Below, piece by piece: positions 58,907 through 62,653 of a stretch of DNA of 62,653 bases (positions are counted from its first letter, which is position 1; the number at the start of each line of letters is the position of its first letter). The stretch is from contig JAZTYO010000045.1 in the NCBI GenBank assembly GCA_045636945.1, positions 1 to 62,653 of the forward strand. Direction: 5' to 3'. The notes under the pieces were generated by a model, which did not search any database, was not told the origin of the DNA, and saw nothing but the letters and a program-made list of their open reading frames with translations. The DNA is from UMGS172 sp045636945. Lineage in GTDB: Bacteria; Bacillota; Clostridia; Oscillospirales; Acutalibacteraceae. The position numbers and the translations under genes are program-made.

Positions 58907-58965
58907 TTGACAAATGAATTATAAGTGGTACAATAGTTAACGTGTTAATTTACGCGTTAACTATT
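58907..58965 (+). promoter_or_regulatory. Promoter and MarR-type operator of the exporter operon
   Basis: TTGACA (58907-58912), 16-bp spacer, extended -10 TGGTACAAT (TACAAT 58929-58934). An 11-bp perfect inverted repeat AATAGTTAACG / CGTTAACTATT (58932-58942 and 58955-58965) covers the -10 and start site. This is the expected layout for autorepression by the MarR protein. Confidence 0.8.
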
Positions 58966-58984
58966 TTTTGTAAGGGTGGTAAAT

Positions 58985-59467
58985 ATGGATAGGGCAGAAC
59001 ACAGTGCAAAAATCAAAAAAATGGCGGAGCTTTCCCGTCAGACCGATCGTGTTCACAGAAAACTTTTTGAAAAACACGCAGTTGAGGCGTTCGGTATTCA
59101 TCGCAGTCAGCATATGATGTTGATGTATATTTCAAAAAACGAAAACGCATCTCAGCGACAGATTGCCGAAGCTTTTAACGTCAGTGCCGCAGCTGTTGCG
59201 GTTACACTCAAAAAGCTTGAATCACTTGGCTTCATCAACCGTGTATCTTCCAAGTCTGATAGTCGTCGTAATCATATCAGCATCAGTCAAAAGGGTATGG
59301 AGGTCATTGAGGAAACCAAGCATATCTTCGGTGCTATCGACCGTTTGATGTTTAAGAATTTTTCCGATGATGAGATTGAGTTGCTTCGTGCATTGTCGCA
59401 GAGAATGTATGATAACCTTATCGAAGCCGAAAAGGTTACTACCGAGCAGTTGAAGGAAGATTTTTGA
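58985..59467 (+). CDS. MarR-family transcriptional regulator
   Basis: About 160 aa. The winged HTH is visible: ASQRQIAEAFNVSAAAVAVT, LKKLESLGFINRVSSKSDSR and RNHISISQKG for the wing. It heads an operon with two ABC exporter genes, and its stop overlaps the first exporter start (TGATG). MarR proteins of this layout usually sense small toxic molecules and derepress the pump. ATG 58985 follows AAGGGTGG. Confidence 0.9.
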   Translation: MDRAEHSAKIKKMAELSRQTDRVHRKLFEKHAVEAFGIHRSQHMMLMYISKNENASQRQIAEAFNVSAAAVAVTLKKLESLGFINRVSSKSDSRRNHISISQKGMEVIEETKHIFGAIDRLMFKNFSDDEIELLRALSQRMYDNLIEAEKVTTEQLKEDF

Positions 59468-61206
59468 TGAAAACTTGGTTTAAATATGTAAAACCCTATT
59501 TAAGGTATTTTGTTTTGGGACCTTTGGGTATGATAGTCGAGGTCATCGGCGAAATGCTTATGCCGTTTATGCTGTCGGTTGTTATCAACGCAGGACGTGA
59601 TGGTACGTTGACCGTTACCAAGAGCATCCTGATAGCCTTGGGTATGATAGGCATTGCTGCAATGATGATGTTGGGCGGTGTTGCAGGTGCTTATTACGGT
59701 GCTAAAGCATCGGTTAATTTTGCGGCTGACCTTCGTTCCGATGTCTATAAAAAAGTTCAGGATTTTTCATTTAAGAATATTGATAAATTCTCCACAGGCT
59801 CGCTTGTAACCCGTCTTACCAACGACGTTACCCAGTTACAGAACTTTGTCAATATGTTGCTTAGAATGGCCTTGCGTTCACCGGGTATGATGATTGGCGG
59901 TATCATTATGGCCATTATGCTCAAGCCTGATTTGTCTATCGTGCTTGCCATAACCGTGCCCTTGATGATGATATCTATTCTGTGGCTTATCCTTATGGGC
60001 TTCAAGCGTTTTTCGAGAATGCAGACTAAAATTGACAATCTCAACTCTACCGTTCAGGAAAGCGTTACCAACGTCCGTGTTGTAAAATCGTTTGTACGCG
60101 AGGACCACGAAAATGAAAAATTCAAAACTGCTAACCGAGGACTAAAAGAATCGGGTATGTCGGCTATGAAGGTTATGATCTTTATGGGCCCTGTATCTAC
60201 GATTTTTATGAACGTCACAACCCTTATCGTATTGTGGGTTGGCTCGAACTTCGTTTCTGACGGTTCTATGAATATCGGTGACCTTTCGGCATTTCTGACC
60301 TACGTATCGCAGATTCTTTTCTCAATAATGATGGTCACAATGCTGCTTATGACCTCGGCAAGAGCAATGGCCTCTGCCAAGCGTATCAAAGAGGTTTTGA
60401 ACGAGGATATCGACATTACCGATTTTGCTGCAGAATACCCCGAAAGACAGGTTGAAAACGGTAAAATCGAGTTCAGAAACGTATCCTTCCGTTATTATAA
60501 AAACAGTGAAGAAGCAGTGCTGAATAGCGTCGACCTTACCATTGAGGCTGGCTCAACGGTGGGTATTATCGGCTCGACGGGTTGTGGCAAGACAACCTTG
60601 GTCTCTATGATTCCCCGTCTTTACGACGTTGACGAGGGTGAAGTGCTGATTGACGGTGTAAACGTCCGTGATTATTCACTTTATAACCTTCGCGAAGGCG
60701 TAAGTATGGTGCTTCAGAAGAACGTTCTGTTCAGCGGAACCATCAAGGAAAACCTGCTTTGGGGTAACGAGGATGCCTCCGAGGAGGAGATCTTGGCTGT
60801 GTCAAGAAGTGCCGAAGCAGATAAGTTCGTTTCAGCGTTTACCAACGGTTACGATAGTGATTTGGGTCAGGGAGGCTCAAACGTTTCGGGTGGTCAGAAG
60901 CAAAGACTTTGTATTGCCCGTGCATTGCTCAAAAAACCCAAGATACTTATTCTCGACGACTCCACAAGTGCAGTTGACACGAAAACCGATGCTCTTATAA
61001 GAAAGGGCTTTAAGGACTATATCCCCGAGACCACAAAAATTATTATTGCTCAGCGTATTTCTTCAATTGAAGAGGCTGATAAGATTATCGTACTCGACGG
61101 CGGTGAAATTTCAGGCTTCGGCAATCACGCAGAGCTTATAGAAAGCAATGAAATTTACCGTGAGGTTTATTTCTCACAGCAGAGAGGAGGAAAAGAAAAT
61201 GAGTGA
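59467..61206 (+). CDS. ABC exporter subunit A (degenerate-site half)
   Basis: About 579 aa with six membrane helices (about residues 15-310) and a C-terminal ATPase domain. Walker A is GSTGCGKTTLVS, signature NVSGGQKQRLCIARAL. The Walker B end is ILILDDSTSA, with Asp instead of the catalytic Glu, and the switch region is IIIAQRISSI, with Gln in place of His. This is the pattern of the degenerate half of heterodimeric exporters such as TM287/288 or BmrCD. The partner follows with an 8-bp overlap. Probable multidrug or lipid-like substrate export. Confidence 0.9.
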   Translation: MKTWFKYVKPYLRYFVLGPLGMIVEVIGEMLMPFMLSVVINAGRDGTLTVTKSILIALGMIGIAAMMMLGGVAGAYYGAKASVNFAADLRSDVYKKVQDFSFKNIDKFSTGSLVTRLTNDVTQLQNFVNMLLRMALRSPGMMIGGIIMAIMLKPDLSIVLAITVPLMMISILWLILMGFKRFSRMQTKIDNLNSTVQESVTNVRVVKSFVREDHENEKFKTANRGLKESGMSAMKVMIFMGPVSTIFMNVTTLIVLWVGSNFVSDGSMNIGDLSAFLTYVSQILFSIMMVTMLLMTSARAMASAKRIKEVLNEDIDITDFAAEYPERQVENGKIEFRNVSFRYYKNSEEAVLNSVDLTIEAGSTVGIIGSTGCGKTTLVSMIPRLYDVDEGEVLIDGVNVRDYSLYNLREGVSMVLQKNVLFSGTIKENLLWGNEDASEEEILAVSRSAEADKFVSAFTNGYDSDLGQGGSNVSGGQKQRLCIARALLKKPKILILDDSTSAVDTKTDALIRKGFKDYIPETTKIIIAQRISSIEEADKIIVLDGGEISGFGNHAELIESNEIYREVYFSQQRGGKENE

Positions 61207-62653
61207 TAATATGAAAAAGCCTCCTGCAGGAATGCCTCCCAAGATGCCACCGAGAATGCCGCCCGGACGTCACGGCGGAGTACCCATGAAAATCGAGGGT
61301 ATGAAGCTTGACCCCAAGGTTATAAAGAGAATTTTCTCATATATGAGTAAAAAGCACGTAGCGCTTCTTGTAGGTGTTGTTGTCTGTATTTTCGTTTCAA
61401 GCATCGCAAATGTGTATTCATCCCTTTTTCTTCAGGAGCTTATAGACGGACACATAGCCCCCATGCTTCTGAGTGGCTCAACCGATTTCAGCGGACTTCT
61501 TTCCATGCTTCTTCGTATGGCGGGACTTTTCTCCCTTGGTATAGTTGCGACCTTCACCTATAACAGAATTATGGTAGTTGTTGCTCAAGGTGTACTCAAA
61601 AGAGTAAGAGACGAAATGTTTACTCATATGCAGTCTCTTCCCATAAAGTACTTTGACACAAACAGTCACGGCGACGTAATGAGCCGCTACACCAACGATA
61701 CAGACACTCTCAGACAGATGATTTCCATGACCGTACCTCAGGTTATTTCCTCGGTTGTGACAATAGCGGTAACCTTTACGGCTATGATTACCTCAAGCGT
61801 ACCTCTTACCGCGGTTGTAATTGTGTGTGTTGTCTTTATGATATTCTTTACCGGTAAGATTGCTTCAAAAAGCGGAAAATTCTTTATGAAGCAGCAGGAA
61901 TCTTTAGGCGGCGTCAACGGCTACATCGAAGAAATGATGACAGGACAGAAGGTTATCAAGGTTTTCTGCCGTGAGGATAAAACAAAGGAAGCCTTCGACG
62001 AAAAGAACGAGGAGCTTTACAACAATGCCTTCTCGGCAAATAAGTTTGTCAATATGCTCGGCCCCATAAACAATAACCTGGGTCATTTACAGTACGTTAT
62101 TCTTGCGGTTATCGGTTGCTTCCTTGCAATTCTTACCACACAGGGCAAGTTCCCCGAAAGCGGAATTATGAGCATTTTTGCCATAAGCGCAGGTACGGTA
62201 GTAGCCTTCCTTCAGCTTTCAAGGTCCTTCACAATGCCCGTAAATCAGATTTCTCAGCAGATGAACTCGGTAGTTATGGCAATGGCGGGTGCAAAGAGAA
62301 TCTTTGAGATTATTGACGAAAAGAGTGAGGCAGACGAGGGCTACGTAACGCTCGTCAATGCAAGGTACGGTGAAGACGGTGAGATTACGGAAACTCCCGA
62401 GCACACGGGTCTCTGGGCGTGGAAACACCCCCACGAGGACGGTACTGTCACCTATACCAAGCTTCAGGGCGAGGTGCGCTTCTATGATGTGGATTTCGGC
62501 TACAATGATGAGAAGATAGTTCTTCACAACATCAGTCTTTACGCCGAGCCGGGTCAGAAGGTTGCCTTCGTAGGCTCGACGGGTGCGGGTAAGACCACAA
62601 TCACAAACCTCATCAACCGCTTCTACGACTTAGCCGACGGAAAAATCCGCTAC
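61199..62653 (+). CDS. ABC exporter subunit B, 5' part (runs off the window)
   Basis: The gene starts at ATG 61199 after AGAGGAGGAAAAGAA and continues past the right edge (485 codons seen). A Pro/Met-rich cytoplasmic start (KKPPAGMPPKMPPRMPPGRH) precedes six membrane helices. A linker insertion of about 40 residues (GEDGEITETPEHTGLWAWKH) leads into the ATPase, which ends in the window just after Walker A, GSTGAGKTTITNL. It should supply the consensus catalytic site missing from subunit A; that part is outside the window. Leucine is nearly always CTT and no in-frame TTG is seen, unlike subunit A. Confidence 0.9.
   Translation, partial: MSDNMKKPPAGMPPKMPPRMPPGRHGGVPMKIEGMKLDPKVIKRIFSYMSKKHVALLVGVVVCIFVSSIANVYSSLFLQELIDGHIAPMLLSGSTDFSGLLSMLLRMAGLFSLGIVATFTYNRIMVVVAQGVLKRVRDEMFTHMQSLPIKYFDTNSHGDVMSRYTNDTDTLRQMISMTVPQVISSVVTIAVTFTAMITSSVPLTAVVIVCVVFMIFFTGKIASKSGKFFMKQQESLGGVNGYIEEMMTGQKVIKVFCREDKTKEAFDEKNEELYNNAFSANKFVNMLGPINNNLGHLQYVILAVIGCFLAILTTQGKFPESGIMSIFAISAGTVVAFLQLSRSFTMPVNQISQQMNSVVMAMAGAKRIFEIIDEKSEADEGYVTLVNARYGEDGEITETPEHTGLWAWKHPHEDGTVTYTKLQGEVRFYDVDFGYNDEKIVLHNISLYAEPGQKVAFVGSTGAGKTTITNLINRFYDLADGKIRY

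Overview
The window reads as a chromosomal segment of an anaerobic, low-to-moderate G+C Firmicute of the class Clostridia, most like an uncultured gut Oscillospirales/Ruminococcaceae-type bacterium. The basis is gene content (CdaA/YbbR, rubrerythrin, NfnA/NfnB, PyrK and PyrI in the pyrimidine operon, DUF1540, DUF3343), strong GGAGG ribosome sites with frequent TTG/GTG starts, and many short, sharply terminated operons. This is inference: no 16S rRNA or other taxonomic marker was available.

Layout. 1-392: 5' end of a frameshifted sugar-binding lipoprotein. 648-3454: copper-sensing csoR and a copper ATPase whose C-terminus carries an in-frame CopZ-like domain. 3494-4802: phosphopantetheinyl transferase and pgsA. 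About 4905-5942: a chimeric, probably dead ORF. 6094-7454: DUF3343 and a cysteine desulfurase-like enzyme. 7541-9886: c-di-AMP synthesis (cdaA, cdaR). 9988-14936: small membrane protein, recD2, comFC, mreB-like, rubrerythrin. 15155-18041: rplS, lepB, rbgA, rnhB, yraN. 18149-24359: thrC, a DUF1540 protein, a phosphoesterase, then tig, clpP and clpX. 24710-28165: a small HTH protein and a zur-znuA-znuC-znuB zinc operon with a Fur-type box. 28226-30865: nfnA, a broken nfnB and a thioesterase. 30999-36899: small membrane and lipoproteins, a deacetylase, an HTH-desulfoferrodoxin fusion, phosphoglycerate mutase, an AEC transporter, a short peptide gene, tRNA-Thr and nrdR. 37162-38816: two cyclophilins. 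39042-47935: pyrC-carB-pyrK-pyrD-pyrF-pyrE-pyrB-pyrI behind an apparent attenuator. 48017-49080: esterase and small membrane protein. 49286-54250: LysR regulator with a structured leader, a GH106-like hydrolase and an SGNH/DUF4886 lipoprotein. 54467-58889: guaB, a CNNM/CorC protein, a DUF4190-like protein, an RluA-type pseudouridine synthase. 58985-62653: MarR regulator and a heterodimeric ABC exporter whose second subunit runs off the window.

Most of the window is housekeeping. The accessory points are: three damaged genes (a 5-bp tandem duplication, a gene-gene fusion and a short deletion); an HTH regulator fused to a desulfoferrodoxin that keeps every metal ligand; a copper pump with an internal start for its own chaperone; an unexplained structured RNA leader before the LysR gene; a possible new pyr attenuator; and a short RiPP-like peptide gene.

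No CRISPR array, insertion sequence, prophage, origin or rRNA operon was seen. I did not recognise a complete, wholly new multi-gene system; the best candidates for new biology are the HTH-desulfoferrodoxin sensor, the LysR leader RNA and the peptide gene.
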